Source: Halobacteriales archaeon YIM A00010 (GTDB lineage: Archaea > Halobacteriota > Halobacteria > Halobacteriales > Haloarculaceae). Taken from it: 64,000 nt of DNA. Position 1 is the stretch's first letter. Every line of letters starts with the position of its first letter. Location: positions 1-64,000 of the forward strand of contig JAKCFJ010000003.1 of assembly GCA_025041175.1 (NCBI GenBank). The letters run 5' to 3'. The notes below the pieces were generated by a model. The model ran no database searches. It was given only the letters and a program-made list of their open reading frames with translations, and was not told where the DNA came from. A program made the translations under genes and the position numbers. This document shows positions 15,855-24,731 of this stretch, in pieces.

Positions 15855-16413
15855 CGACTGTTCCCTCCTCAATCCCCCTGCCCTCGACGTCGTCGGTGCT
15901 GTCCGTCACCAGCCCTCTCACTACGAGTACGATGTCAAGCAGGGCGTAGAGCGCCATCAACGCCATGCCGATAGCGATCCCGAGATAGAGGTGGCCGGCG
16001 GTGACGATACCGATCCCGCCGATCGATGTCGTCCAGTTGCCGATGGTTGCGAGGACGGTTCCCCGGAAGGCGACAAGCAGGAACCCGATGACGATCAGCT
16101 TGCCCAGTAGCTGGACCGTCAGACCGATCCTCACGTTCCAGCCCCTGAGACGTTCGAGGAGGAACCGAATCGCGATGTGTTCGCTGTTCCGGATCGCGAC
16201 GGCCGCACCCAGATACGTCGCGACGATAAGCACGAATCGTGCCGCCGGCTCGGTCCAGTGCAGGAACCCGTACGTGGGGAGATTCAGCAGGCGGACGAAC
16301 ACCTGGATTGTGGTCAGGAAGATCGTGAACGTGAACAACCCGGTCGCTCCGTAGAGCACGATCCTGTCGAACAGGTGATCGCGATGGAGGTCAAGTGATT
16401 GGTCTATTTCCAT
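15847..16413 (-). CDS. dctQ: TRAP transporter small permease (DctQ type)
   Basis: 188 residues with four membrane helices. The family signature is visible around the second helix (HWTEPAARFVLIVATYLGAAVAIRNSEHI, cited here as positions about 52-80). It sits between the binding protein gene and the large permease in the standard P-Q-M order. Confidence 0.9.
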   Translation of the reverse strand: MEIDQSLDLHRDHLFDRIVLYGATGLFTFTIFLTTIQVFVRLLNLPTYGFLHWTEPAARFVLIVATYLGAAVAIRNSEHIAIRFLLERLRGWNVRIGLTVQLLGKLIVIGFLLVAFRGTVLATIGNWTTSIGGIGIVTAGHLYLGIAIGMALMALYALLDIVLVVRGLVTDSTDDVEGRGIEEGTVDE

Positions 16414-16442
16414 GTTTGGTATTATGTTCTAGTTTTATATAC

Positions 16443-17474
16443 TTACATGTTCTGGACAGTTTCCAGATCGAACGCCCACGTACTCTCGAACAGTTGTTGC
16501 ACGGCAGGAGCTGCTGCCTTCTGAAACGCAGTGGTATCCACGTCTTCGACGATCTCCATTCCCTGCTGGCCGAGTTCGTCGATGAGTTGTTGCTCGCGAT
16601 CCTGGGATGTCTGGGCGGCGGACTGTGTCGCCGACTGGCCGATCTCCATGATCATGTCCTGCTGGCTCTGATCGAGTCCCTGGTAGAACGACTCGTTGAT
16701 GTAGATGTTCCCGTTGGCGATCAGATGGCCCGTGAGGTTCAGGTGGCTCTGAACCTCGAAGAGGTTGAACGAGCTAATCTGTTCCGCACCCCCTTCCGAG
16801 GCGTCGACGACGCCCTGTTCGAGCCCGCTATACAACTCGTCGAGCGCAACTGGAGTCGGTGACGCGCCGACCTCCTCCCAGGTTTGGACCCACGGCTCCA
16901 GTTCCGGAAGACGCAGGTCGAGTCCATTGACGTCTTCTGGCGATCGGACCGGCGTGTTCGACGTGAAGTGACGTGCCCCACGATAGATTTGCTGGCCCAT
17001 CGGGCGCTGGTTGCCGTTCTCGATGAGCGTGTTGTGGGCTTCCTGCATCTGGTCGCTTTCGAGCACCGAGAGCAACTGCTCGTAGTCCGAGAGGACGAAC
17101 GGGCACCCGAAGAACCAGTACTCCGGTGCGAACTGGTAGTACGGAAAGCTCCCCGCCGCGTGAGCTTCGACGCCGCCCTGGCTGACGACCTCGCCGATCT
17201 CGTCCTCCGATCCGTAGGACCCGCCGGGACTGATCTCGACGGAGACGTCGCCGCCGGACTCCTCCTCGATCTGTTCCTTGAAGTTCTTGGCTGTCTGCAC
17301 GAGAATGTGGCCTGGCTCGAACGTGCTAGCAATGGTCATGCTGACGCCGCTGTCGCCACCTCCGCTAGCTCCGAGGTCACTCACACTCGAACAGCCGGCT
17401 GTCGCCGCGATCGCTCCCGCTCCGATCCCAGTGAGTAGTGAGCGTCTGTTGATCTCCGTGCCCATATTTGCCAT
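16443..17474 (-). CDS. dctP: TRAP transporter substrate-binding protein (DctP type)
   Basis: 343 residues, secreted through the Tat pathway: NRRSLLTGIGAG followed by the lipobox ATAGC. It belongs to the DctP family that binds organic acids, with the arginine region LRLPELEPWVQTW (about 185-198) where substrate carboxylates usually dock. The start at 17474 is the first ATG; MGTEINRR three codons later is equally possible. It is first gene of the TRAP operon, preceded by a 160-base AT-richer region likely to hold the promoter. Confidence 0.9.
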   Translation of the reverse strand: MANMGTEINRRSLLTGIGAGAIAATAGCSSVSDLGASGGGDSGVSMTIASTFEPGHILVQTAKNFKEQIEEESGGDVSVEISPGGSYGSEDEIGEVVSQGGVEAHAAGSFPYYQFAPEYWFFGCPFVLSDYEQLLSVLESDQMQEAHNTLIENGNQRPMGQQIYRGARHFTSNTPVRSPEDVNGLDLRLPELEPWVQTWEEVGASPTPVALDELYSGLEQGVVDASEGGAEQISSFNLFEVQSHLNLTGHLIANGNIYINESFYQGLDQSQQDMIMEIGQSATQSAAQTSQDREQQLIDELGQQGMEIVEDVDTTAFQKAAAPAVQQLFESTWAFDLETVQNM

Positions 17475-17637
17475 GATTCATCACAAAGGTTTGTGTTCGG
17501 TGGTAAAAAGGTTTCCATACAAGTCTTCATTTCTTGTTCCGCCTCTAGCTTCGCCCCTCAGCGGTCATAACGCGTGATCACTTTCATCGATACGTTCCGG
17601 CTATAGCGATCAGTGGTCGGAGATATCGATTACCAGC

Positions 17638-17770
17638 CTATACTCTCCCTTCGTGGTACCGCCGCGCATCGGACGTCCAACCGCCGTCAGCACGGAGTAC
17701 CTCGCCGGTGACGAAGGTGTCGTCCCGCGCCAGAAACGTGACGCAATTGGCCATCTCCTCGGTGGTTCTA
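17638..17770 (-). pseudogene. C-terminal fragment of a short-chain dehydrogenase
   Basis: Reads TEEMANCVTFLARDDTFVTG then EVLRADGGWTSDA and a stop at 17638-17640. This is the typical SDR C-terminus (EEMANxVxFLASDD..TGxxLxxDGG). The N-terminal part is absent; at 17770 it abuts a mannonate dehydratase fragment on the other strand. Confidence 0.8.
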
Positions 17771-18093
17771 CCTCAGCGTTATCGAGGGGAGCGTCCCCCT
17801 GACCGACCGCATCAGGCTCGGGCTAGATAGTCGTGACGAGGATATCGAGGTATTCAAGCAGTTCCTCAGGGACTGCGGTCGCCCGACATTCCCGTCGTCT
17901 GCTATGATTGGATGGTCGGGATCCGCTGGGCACTGACGGAAGCCCACTCGAGGCACGCGGCGGTTCGCTCGTGACCGCCTACTCCAACGACCGGATGCAC
18001 CAGGATCGGATCGAGCCGGTGGTCGAGGCGTCACGCGAACAGATCTGGGAGGCACCCGAGGCTGTTTCGCACCGCTATACTGAGAACCACTAG
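17768..18093 (+). pseudogene. Mannonate dehydratase (UxuA) fragment
   Basis: Encodes YLSVIEGSVPLTDRIRLG and FKQFLRDCG, then with frameshifts CYDWMVGIRWALTEAH and THREQIW-like sequence. The parts align with residues about 59-155 of the intact enzyme at 19722-20684. It is a decayed partial duplicate with both ends missing. Confidence 0.8.
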
Positions 18094-18291
18094 AACAGCC
18101 GATTACCCCGATATCGATTTCGTCCATGTTTTGATCCGTCTTCCTGTCGGTCGAGTCCGCTTTGGTTTCCGTTATGGTTTCAATTCCCCTATTGACCGTT
18201 ATCGACATGACTGGCTTCCACCCTATTGCGTCCATCATAGTTAGACGAGATTAGAAAATGCTATTGAGTAGCGTGCTATATCAGGTGATCA

Positions 18292-19065
18292 ATGGCCGAG
18301 AACTCAACGAACGAACCGAATCGAATTCAGGCAGTCGAGAACGCCTTCGAGATCATCGAAGAGGTAGGACAGCTCGGTGACTGTGGAGTCAAAGAGCTTG
18401 CCGATCACATGGACCTCCCGAAGAGTACTGTCCACGTCTACCTCAAGACGCTTGAGGAGAGTGAATACGTGGTGAAGCGGGACGGACGGTATCGGCTCGG
18501 ATTTCGGTTCCTGAATCTGGGGGGATGGGTACGCCACGAGAACAGCCTCTACCAAGCGGGTCGAAATGAGGTCGACAAGCTCGCACGGGCGGCTACTGAA
18601 GTCGCGACCATGGGATGTGAGGAGAATGGGTATCGCGTCATGGTGTACCGAACGGAGCCGACGGGTGCCATCTTCAACAACGCGCCGATCGGCGAGTACA
18701 CGCGCATGCACTGGACGGCACTGGGCAAGGCGATTCTGTCTCAAAAGCCCACAGCGGAGATAGACGACATTATCGACCACCGTGGACTGCCGCAAGCGAC
18801 TGAACATACAATCATCGATCGTGATGCATTGTTGGACGAGGTCGAACTGATCCGCTCTCAGGGATACGCCGTTGAGGACGAGGAACGAGTCAAGGGTGTC
18901 CAATCCATCGCCGTCCCCATCGAAAGCGATAACCAAACACCTGACGTCGCGATATCCGTAGCTGGCCCGAAACATGATTTCGGCGCGGATCGTATCGAAG
19001 ACGAACTCCTCCCGGCGCTACAAAACACCGCGAACGTAATCGAACTCAAGATGAAACATTACTAA
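18292..19065 (+). CDS. IclR-family transcriptional regulator
   Basis: 257 residues. The N-terminal winged helix-turn-helix includes ELADHMDLPKSTVHVYLKTL (about 40-59), and the C-terminal IclR effector domain includes ALGKAILSQ, GLPQATEHTI and IAVPI. IclR proteins bind small carboxylates or sugar acids and repress or activate adjacent catabolic operons. It stands alone between the TRAP/UxaA operons and UxuA, so those are the likely targets. The start at 18292 follows ATCA with no Shine-Dalgarno sequence. Confidence 0.92.
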   Translation: MAENSTNEPNRIQAVENAFEIIEEVGQLGDCGVKELADHMDLPKSTVHVYLKTLEESEYVVKRDGRYRLGFRFLNLGGWVRHENSLYQAGRNEVDKLARAATEVATMGCEENGYRVMVYRTEPTGAIFNNAPIGEYTRMHWTALGKAILSQKPTAEIDDIIDHRGLPQATEHTIIDRDALLDEVELIRSQGYAVEDEERVKGVQSIAVPIESDNQTPDVAISVAGPKHDFGADRIEDELLPALQNTANVIELKMKHY

Positions 19066-19151
19066 AAGGAATTTCCCACCCGTTGTAATGCTCGAACCGT
19101 TCTCCGGATTAGTTGTAGAGGATACCTCGTCAGTATCCGTTTGAACGCTGT

Positions 19152-19636
19152 TCATCTTGCTGTGTTGAATAGGGATACGGCGCGGTGATCACAGTGGATC
19201 ACTGAGTTGTTCGATGTTCGAATGGCGAACATGAGGATGATTTCACGGCACTCTCGATACCAGGCTTGCGCTCGCACGGCATTGCCGAGCGAGCGCTTGA
19301 CAGACGAGTACGATGTTTCAGCCAGCCAACGCTGGGTGTAGTCGCGTTCTCGAATGAGCGCGTTGTTGCTGACAGCGTTCGCAAACGTCCCACGGTAGTG
19401 AATCAACGGCTCAACGCCGAGGCTGTAGAATTCGTACTCGGAGTGCCAGTCCTGAAAGCCGTTGTCAGCAGCGACGGTATGCAGGTCGTCCGCGTTCCGA
19501 TGGACGACCTGCGGCCCGGATTTTGCTCATGTACTCCAGCCGATTTTCGGTTTCGCGGAGGCTGTGTTCCTCCTCGAGCCGAAAGCCGTGAATGACGACG
19601 TGATTCCGTCGATATCGAATTCGTTAGGCACGTTCA
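19152..19636 (-). pseudogene. DDE transposase C-terminal remnant (IS5/IS4 type)
   Basis: The 84-residue open part contains EPLIHYRGTFANAVSNNALI-like sequence and the hallmark RDYTQRWLAETSYSSVKRSLG then AQAWYRECREIILM (with about one frameshift). This is the end of a haloarchaeal DDE transposase with the YREF-like motif. Upstream pieces lie in other frames to about 19636. It lacks the N-terminus and is inactive. Confidence 0.65.
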
Positions 19637-19721
19637 TCGTCGACGCCGTGTTGAGTCTGTCTTGTACACGGCAGTATGAAGCTTTGTGATTTCGGGGATG
19701 CACGCGGCGGCCAGCGCGGCC

Positions 19722-20684
19722 TCAGGCCGTTTCCGTTTGTTCGAGAAGGCCCCGCATGTAACCGATAGCGAAGAGACGGCCCTTGGTGTGGTAGCCCGGA
19801 TTGGAGTTGTCTTCGCCGGCCATCGTCGGGACGTGATCGGGACGCATTGGTCCCTCGTACCCGATTTCTTCGTACGCGCGCATCGCGGCGAGCATGTCCG
19901 TTGGGCCGGTATCGTGCCAGGTCTCGACGAAACGGGAGGCATCCCCCTCGACATCCCGAAAGTGGACGAAGTTGATCCGCTCGCCAAAGTGGCGGATCGT
20001 GTCCGGTACGTCGACGCCCATCGCCGCGAAGTTGCCCTGACAGAACGTAATGCCGTTGTATTCGCTGTCGACGATGTCGAGGACGCGATCGTACGCGTCG
20101 ACACTTCGAGCGAGACGTGGAATCCCCCGGACCGCGTCGAGCGGCGGATCCGAGGGGTGGAGTCCGAGTTTCACACCCGCTTCCTCGGCGACTGGCACGA
20201 CCTCGTGCAAAAAATGTTCGAGGGCATCCCAGAGTTGCTCGCGGGTCACGTCCGTATACTCGGTTTCGGGCCCGCCGGACATCTTCTCCTCGTCGTAGCC
20301 AGTAACGTACGATCCGCCGCGGGACTCGACGTGTGCTTCGGTTCGCGCCCAACGGATCCCGGCCATCCAGTCGTAACAGACGACCGGGATTCCAACCGCT
20401 CCACAATCGCGCAGAAATCGCTTGAACCGTTCGATGTCGGCCGCACGCCCGTCCCGTCCGAGTCGGATCCTATCCGTGAGCGGGACCGATCCCTCGAGAA
20501 CGGCGACGTTCATGCCGACCTCCTCGAACCAATTCACGACACCGTTGAGTTCGTCGTACGTCCAGTCGGTTCGGTCGTCACCGATTTCGAGCGGGTGAAT
20601 GACGGCGTCGGTCACGCCCATCTGTTTTGCGAGCTGCCACCGCGAGTCCGGTTCCGGCGGTAGGATTACCGATAGTCGCACCAT
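19722..20684 (-). CDS. uxuA: Mannonate dehydratase
   Basis: 320 residues with a TIM-barrel fold; dehydrates D-mannonate to 2-keto-3-deoxygluconate in hexuronate breakdown. Metal-site residues are recognisable: LHPSDPP (H176), FCQGN (C215), VHFRD (H241) and RPDHVPT (D283-H284 region). The tail GYHTKGRLFAIGYMRGLLEQ is typical of UxuA. It is somewhat shorter than the roughly 390-residue enterobacterial enzyme but normal for archaeal homologues as far as I recall. It lies downstream of the IclR gene on the opposite strand. A broken partial copy is at 17768-18093. Confidence 0.87.
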   Translation of the reverse strand: MVRLSVILPPEPDSRWQLAKQMGVTDAVIHPLEIGDDRTDWTYDELNGVVNWFEEVGMNVAVLEGSVPLTDRIRLGRDGRAADIERFKRFLRDCGAVGIPVVCYDWMAGIRWARTEAHVESRGGSYVTGYDEEKMSGGPETEYTDVTREQLWDALEHFLHEVVPVAEEAGVKLGLHPSDPPLDAVRGIPRLARSVDAYDRVLDIVDSEYNGITFCQGNFAAMGVDVPDTIRHFGERINFVHFRDVEGDASRFVETWHDTGPTDMLAAMRAYEEIGYEGPMRPDHVPTMAGEDNSNPGYHTKGRLFAIGYMRGLLEQTETA

Positions 20685-21105
20685 GTGATCCTCGTAGGTC
20701 GATTTAATTAAAATAAGTTCTGTTTTCTACACCACGATCTGCACGGTCAGCTGTAACTCAGTGCTCCCCGACGGGACCGGCGCTATCGAACGATCTGCTC
20801 GTTCAATACTGTTGGACGATAGTCCGGATCGACGAAAGCGACAGTACGGATGTAACGCCGATGAAAAGCCAGTATGAGGCTGTACTGTATGGATCCATCC
20901 GTGCGTCTACTATCGTTGGATACCGGGGATGGGATCGGCGTCGATAGAGATCGTGACATCGTTGTTGCCGACATCGGAAAACGTAGGAGGACTCGAACGC
21001 CCCTAGTGCACCCCGACACCGCCATCTCCTCGAGAATCAACCCCACGGCTCGCGGTCGGCGAATCAGCCTGTTCGAGAGCGGGCAATCGCATCGTCACGA
21101 TACTC
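20685..21105. other. Non-coding stretch with no recognisable gene
   Basis: An AT-rich segment directly upstream of uxuA (TTTAATTAAAATAAG at 20702-20716) probably holds its promoter. The rest contains short open frames that match nothing I recognise. Confidence 0.4.
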
Positions 21106-21321
21106 ATTACGAACGTACTTTTGTAATGATAGCGATATCGCGTGTTTTCCGGGATGTCGGTTAGTTCCCTCTCGGGGCGCTCCTTGATTTCGGCGGTCGT
21201 TACGTCTTCTCCGGCCGTAACATCCGGCACGGGGACGACGAACACTTTCGGCACTTCGTTCTGTCTTTCGTCCGGAACGTCAATGACAGCGACGTCGGCG
21301 ACCGATTCGGACCGCTCTTAG
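21106..21321 (-). pseudogene. Fragment of an AMP-forming acyl-CoA synthetase C-terminus
   Basis: Reads ERSESVADVAVIDVPDERQN then EVPKVFVVPVPDVTAGEDVT and TAEIKERPERELTDI. This is the small C-terminal domain of acyl-CoA synthetases (usual form VADVAVIGVPDE...KAFVV). A stop precedes it and the sequence degrades after ELTDI. Confidence 0.7.
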
Positions 21322-21349
21322 ACGACTTCATCTTGCTTTATCATCTTTT

Positions 21350-21521
21350 CGAATACTGTATTGTAATGTGGAATTTCGGTGTTGGACGCTCACGGAAGAC
21401 CGTTCACGACTGGGTGCAGAAAGCTGATTTACAGCCAGCAAACAACGCAAGTCCGGATCACAGTGCGCTTGATGAGACCGCGATCCGAATTAGCGGCCAG
21501 CAGTTTTGGCTGTACGCCGTC
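21350..21521 (+). pseudogene. IS6-type transposase fragment, copy 4a
   Basis: Encodes VGRSRKTVHDWVQKADLQPA and DHSALDETAIRISGQQFWLYAV. This is the helix-turn-helix and first catalytic Asp of an IS6 transposase. It keeps a Phe codon (TTT) where copies 1-3 have TAG. It stops at the hairpin array and meets a head-to-head fragment of another IS6 transposase. Confidence 0.8.
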
Positions 21522-21522
21522 A

Positions 21523-21593
21523 CCAAAATGCTGCGCGTTTTGGCTGGCTCACAAGACTGTCGGTCTTGTGAACGCCGCGGGTCCGTCCCGCGG
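21523..21593. repeat. Hairpin array 4 at a junction of two transposase fragments
   Basis: Hairpins at 21523-21543 (stem CCAAAA), 21550-21570 (stem CACAAGAC, loop TGTCG) and 21575-21593 (stem CCGCGGG, loop TCCGT), separated by CTGGCT and AACG. The CACAAGAC stem is shared with the array at 5.6 kb. Confidence 0.85.
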
Positions 21594-21917
21594 CGGCTGA
21601 ACAGTTCGATATCCAGTACTAATTTCGAGTCAACGTCGATCGCCGCGTACAGCCACCACTGCTCCCTATCGATCGCGATAGCCGTCTCATCGACCGCGAT
21701 CCACAACGACACGCCGTCGGCGGGATCTGTTGGCTGTCGGCCAGTCGTTCCTTCCACTGCCAGATCGCTTGATGGGACCGATCTACGTCGAGAAGCTCTA
21801 GAATCGAGGCTGTTTCTCGGAGCGATAATCCGGAAGCATGGAGGCGGACGGCGAACGCTACCAATACTCAATAGCTTCCACGTCTAACGTCTCTTTGAGC
21901 AGGTCTGCGAGTAGCAT
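21594..21917 (-). pseudogene. IS6-type transposase fragment, copy 4b (different subgroup)
   Basis: From the ATG at 21917: MLLADLLKETLDVEAIEYW-like start (MTM precedes it), then FAVRLHASGLSLRETASILE, LLDVDRSHQAIWQWKERLA, WIAVDETAIAIDREQWWLYA and DVDSKLVLDIELFSRRG. Frames are broken twice. The N-terminal half is present and the C-terminal half is missing, cut at the hairpin array. Confidence 0.8.
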
Positions 21918-22324
21918 GGTCACCAACTCCAATGACCTGCTCGCTTCTCAAATTGGCTTAACTAGACAGTGCCCTCTACTAAACCCAGTCGATTCGCTGA
22001 TCATCACAAACTCCAATTTTGTGGAGTATTTTGATGAAGTATTAGATTTCCAAGAGTAATGATATATCCAAAACTACATTATTGAAAACACGTTCGCTTT
22101 CACTGTTTGAGGAGGCGTTCGCCGTATCGAAGAATCAAGCCCAGATCGATCTCGTGGTCGATTTCCTGTTCTAAGCTGTTGACCGGTGCAGCCATTTTTC
22201 AGTGTCAAAAATGACATGAGCACAACGCTGTGCACTCCTCAATTACACGATGTCTTCGTAAAGCAGCCGGCAATTTTCGATCTACTTAACCGATGGCACC
22301 GACGAACCGCTAAATCCTCGTTCG
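21918..22324. other. AT-rich non-coding stretch
   Basis: No gene recognised. It holds the upstream flank of the transposase fragment and the 3' flank of the membrane protein gene. A short hairpin with CATTTTT...AAAAATG lies near 22191-22215. Confidence 0.4.
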
Positions 22325-22957
22325 TTACCGATCACCATCTCGGGCGATCGGTGTCAGACTATTCTGGATGACTTCCATGTGAAAGCTAAACAGAACCGCA
22401 GGGACGATGATGATCAACCCGACGACAGAGACGACACCGAGGAGAAGAATAGTCCCCGATGCTACCACGGTCATGGTAGAGAGCAGCGGATTGTGTACTA
22501 GCCACATATAACTGTCTTTTACGGCCTCAGCGAACGCGCAACCCTCGACGAGGCGAGCAAACGTTGTCAGCAACACGAGCAATAGAAACGAAAGCAGATA
22601 CACTCCGACGATCGAGAGAATGACGTACGGGATTGAGCCCGTCACGGTGTACCTGTAGAAGTAAAGAACTGTGAACACGCAAACGATGACGGGGACGATG
22701 CCCATGAGGACTGCATTGAACCCGTGGCGTTGCAGCGCCTGGAGGATCTCTCTTATCTCGATTCTGTCGCTGTTTCGCATCGAACGGATCGCCGAGTACG
22801 CGCCAAGCGTGGCTAGGCCGGACGTTATGATGGGAAGTGAGCTGACGAACCAACAGACGCTTACTACCACGAGAGACGCGCTATGTCGGTAGACGAAGAT
22901 TACAGTCTGGCGGAGAGATCGACGAAACGGTCCCATGCTCGGTCTTGCAGCGTTCAT
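22325..22957 (-). CDS. YesL-type (DUF624) membrane protein
   Basis: 210 residues with about five membrane helices (VVVSVCWFVSSLPIITSGLA, IVPVIVCVFTVLYFY, VYLLSFLLLVLLTTF, LLGVVSVVGLIIIVPAVL). The motif SLPIITSGLATLGAYSA and the central RLVEG fit the DUF624 family. These proteins are encoded beside CUT1 transporters for plant polysaccharide oligomers (YesL in Bacillus); their function is unproven. Its start overlaps the permease stop by 4 bases, so it is the last gene of the transporter operon. Confidence 0.8.
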   Translation of the reverse strand: MNAARPSMGPFRRSLRQTVIFVYRHSASLVVVSVCWFVSSLPIITSGLATLGAYSAIRSMRNSDRIEIREILQALQRHGFNAVLMGIVPVIVCVFTVLYFYRYTVTGSIPYVILSIVGVYLLSFLLLVLLTTFARLVEGCAFAEAVKDSYMWLVHNPLLSTMTVVASGTILLLGVVSVVGLIIIVPAVLFSFHMEVIQNSLTPIARDGDR

Positions 22958-23811
22958 CTGGTCGTCCCTTGAAACTGCACTGCCTCAATGATACGGTCCT
23001 GTAACAGTAAGAGCAACACGAACAACGGCAATGAGGCGATGACACCAGAAGCCATAGTAAGGCCTGGCTGGAAGGTGAAGGTATCCCGGAGAACGACTAG
23101 TCCAAGTGGGAGAGTGAAAGAACCCTGGCTCTGCAGGACCACTACCGGCCAGACGAATTGGTTCCAGTTGAAGACAAACACGAAGATGGCCAGCGCGGAC
23201 AGGATCGGTCTTGATATCGGAAGGATAATATGAGTGTAGATCTGGAAGTTGGAGAACCCATCCAACCGGGCGGCTTCACCGTACTCCTCAGGGATATCCC
23301 GAAAGAACTGATAGAGTAAAAAGACCCCAAGAGGATTCGCCACCGCCGGTAAGATGACTCCGAGAAGGCTACTGACGAGCCCTAAATCCGCTACGATGGT
23401 GAACAACGGAACCAGGTTTACGTAAAACGGCACCATGAAACTGGCAATAATGATGCTTAACAGTATCGACTGACCCGGCCAGTTCAGCCGCGTGAGCGAG
23501 AAAGCGATCATCGAATCGACGATCAGTACGAGTACCGTCGCTACCGTTGCGACTATGAACGTGTTGATCACCCATTGGACGATCAGGGATCCGGCGAGTA
23601 GTTCTGCGTAGTTCGCGAACGTGATCTCGGGGGGAATGAGATGAGGTGTGGAGCTGATCGCGATACTTTCGGGCTGGAGTGACAGCGAAAGCATATAGAA
23701 ATACGGCAACACGAATAGGATCGCAATCACGTACAATCCAGCATGGATCGCTATTGTACGCAATGTTCTACTAGTGGTAATGCTCATTTTACCGACGTTC
23801 AACTTGTTCAT
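22954..23811 (-). CDS. Sugar ABC transporter permease (MalG/YesQ type)
   Basis: 285 residues, six helices, EAA loop EAARLDGFSNFQIYTHIILP. It overlaps the other permease by 4 bases upstream and the YesL-like gene by 4 bases downstream. MSITTSRTL at residue 9 is an alternative start, but the overlap favours the first ATG. Confidence 0.9.
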   Translation of the reverse strand: MNKLNVGKMSITTSRTLRTIAIHAGLYVIAILFVLPYFYMLSLSLQPESIAISSTPHLIPPEITFANYAELLAGSLIVQWVINTFIVATVATVLVLIVDSMIAFSLTRLNWPGQSILLSIIIASFMVPFYVNLVPLFTIVADLGLVSSLLGVILPAVANPLGVFLLYQFFRDIPEEYGEAARLDGFSNFQIYTHIILPISRPILSALAIFVFVFNWNQFVWPVVVLQSQGSFTLPLGLVVLRDTFTFQPGLTMASGVIASLPLFVLLLLLQDRIIEAVQFQGTTR

Positions 23812-24731
23812 GCAGAATCACTCCCGATATACCGATAATTGATGTACGATACACCGACGAGGATAGCGAACAGCAGATAGCCCACCGCTGCGGCGTAGCC
23901 GAACCGCTGCTGGCTGAACGCAGCGTTGTAGAGATAAAAAACGAGCGTTGTGGTGGCGTTGTTCGGTCCGCCGTCGGTCATCACGTACGGCTGACCGAAC
24001 ACTTGGAACTGCTGGATGAACTGGATGATAACGACGAAGGCGATCGCATTGCGCATCTGGGGAAGGGTAATGTCCCGGAAAGCCCGCCACGTGCTCGCCC
24101 CATCGAGTTTGGCTGCCTCGTACAGCCTCTCGGGGACGTTCTGCCGTGCAGCGAGGAGAATGACGAAGTTGAACCCGAGCAGCCACCAGTCGGTGACCAC
24201 GGCGAGCACCGGCATCGCCAGCGTCGGTGAACCGAGCCAGTCGGGAGGACTCTCCATAACAAATCCGAGGTAGTAGTTCACGGGTCCAAACCCAGTCGCC
24301 AGGAACAGCGACCAGACGATTCCCACGATCGAGACGGTCAGAATGTACGGACTGAAGTAGATCGTTCGCAGATACCGCCGACCAAACACCTCCCTGTTGA
24401 CGCCAAGAGCGAGCACCAAACTCAATACCACCATCGTCGGGACAGTAAGGACGACGAAATACACGGTGTTCCCCAGCGCGTTCCAGAACGCAGGCTCTTG
24501 AAGCATTGAAACGTAGTTTCCGATCCCAATGAACTGGGATTGTGAGGGAAAGAGAGGATCCCACTCGAAGAGACTCATGTACAATCCCTCCAGTAGCGGA
24601 TAGAGGAGAAACACACAGAAGAAGACGAGATACGGAAGAGCGAACAGAATCCCGTCGAGCGTCTCCCGCTGCCGGAGATTCATCCCATCACGGGAGAAGC
24701 CATCCAAACTCAGCGTATCTCTAATTGACAT
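23808..24731 (-). CDS. Sugar ABC transporter permease (MalF/YesP type)
   Basis: 307 residues, EAA loop EAAKLDGASTWRAFRDITLP. It starts 11 bases inside the end of the binding protein gene. With the partner permease, binding protein and ATPase this forms a second complete CUT1 importer, placed beside glycoside hydrolases that would release its oligosaccharide substrates. Confidence 0.9.
   Translation of the reverse strand: MSIRDTLSLDGFSRDGMNLRQRETLDGILFALPYLVFFCVFLLYPLLEGLYMSLFEWDPLFPSQSQFIGIGNYVSMLQEPAFWNALGNTVYFVVLTVPTMVVLSLVLALGVNREVFGRRYLRTIYFSPYILTVSIVGIVWSLFLATGFGPVNYYLGFVMESPPDWLGSPTLAMPVLAVVTDWWLLGFNFVILLAARQNVPERLYEAAKLDGASTWRAFRDITLPQMRNAIAFVVIIQFIQQFQVFGQPYVMTDGGPNNATTTLVFYLYNAAFSQQRFGYAAAVGYLLFAILVGVSYINYRYIGSDSA

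Noticed and set aside
18102-18238. MDEIDIGVIG on the minus strand as the start of a Gfo/Idh gene
   Set aside because: The resemblance covers about ten residues and the frame turns into unrelated sequence at once. Too short to call.
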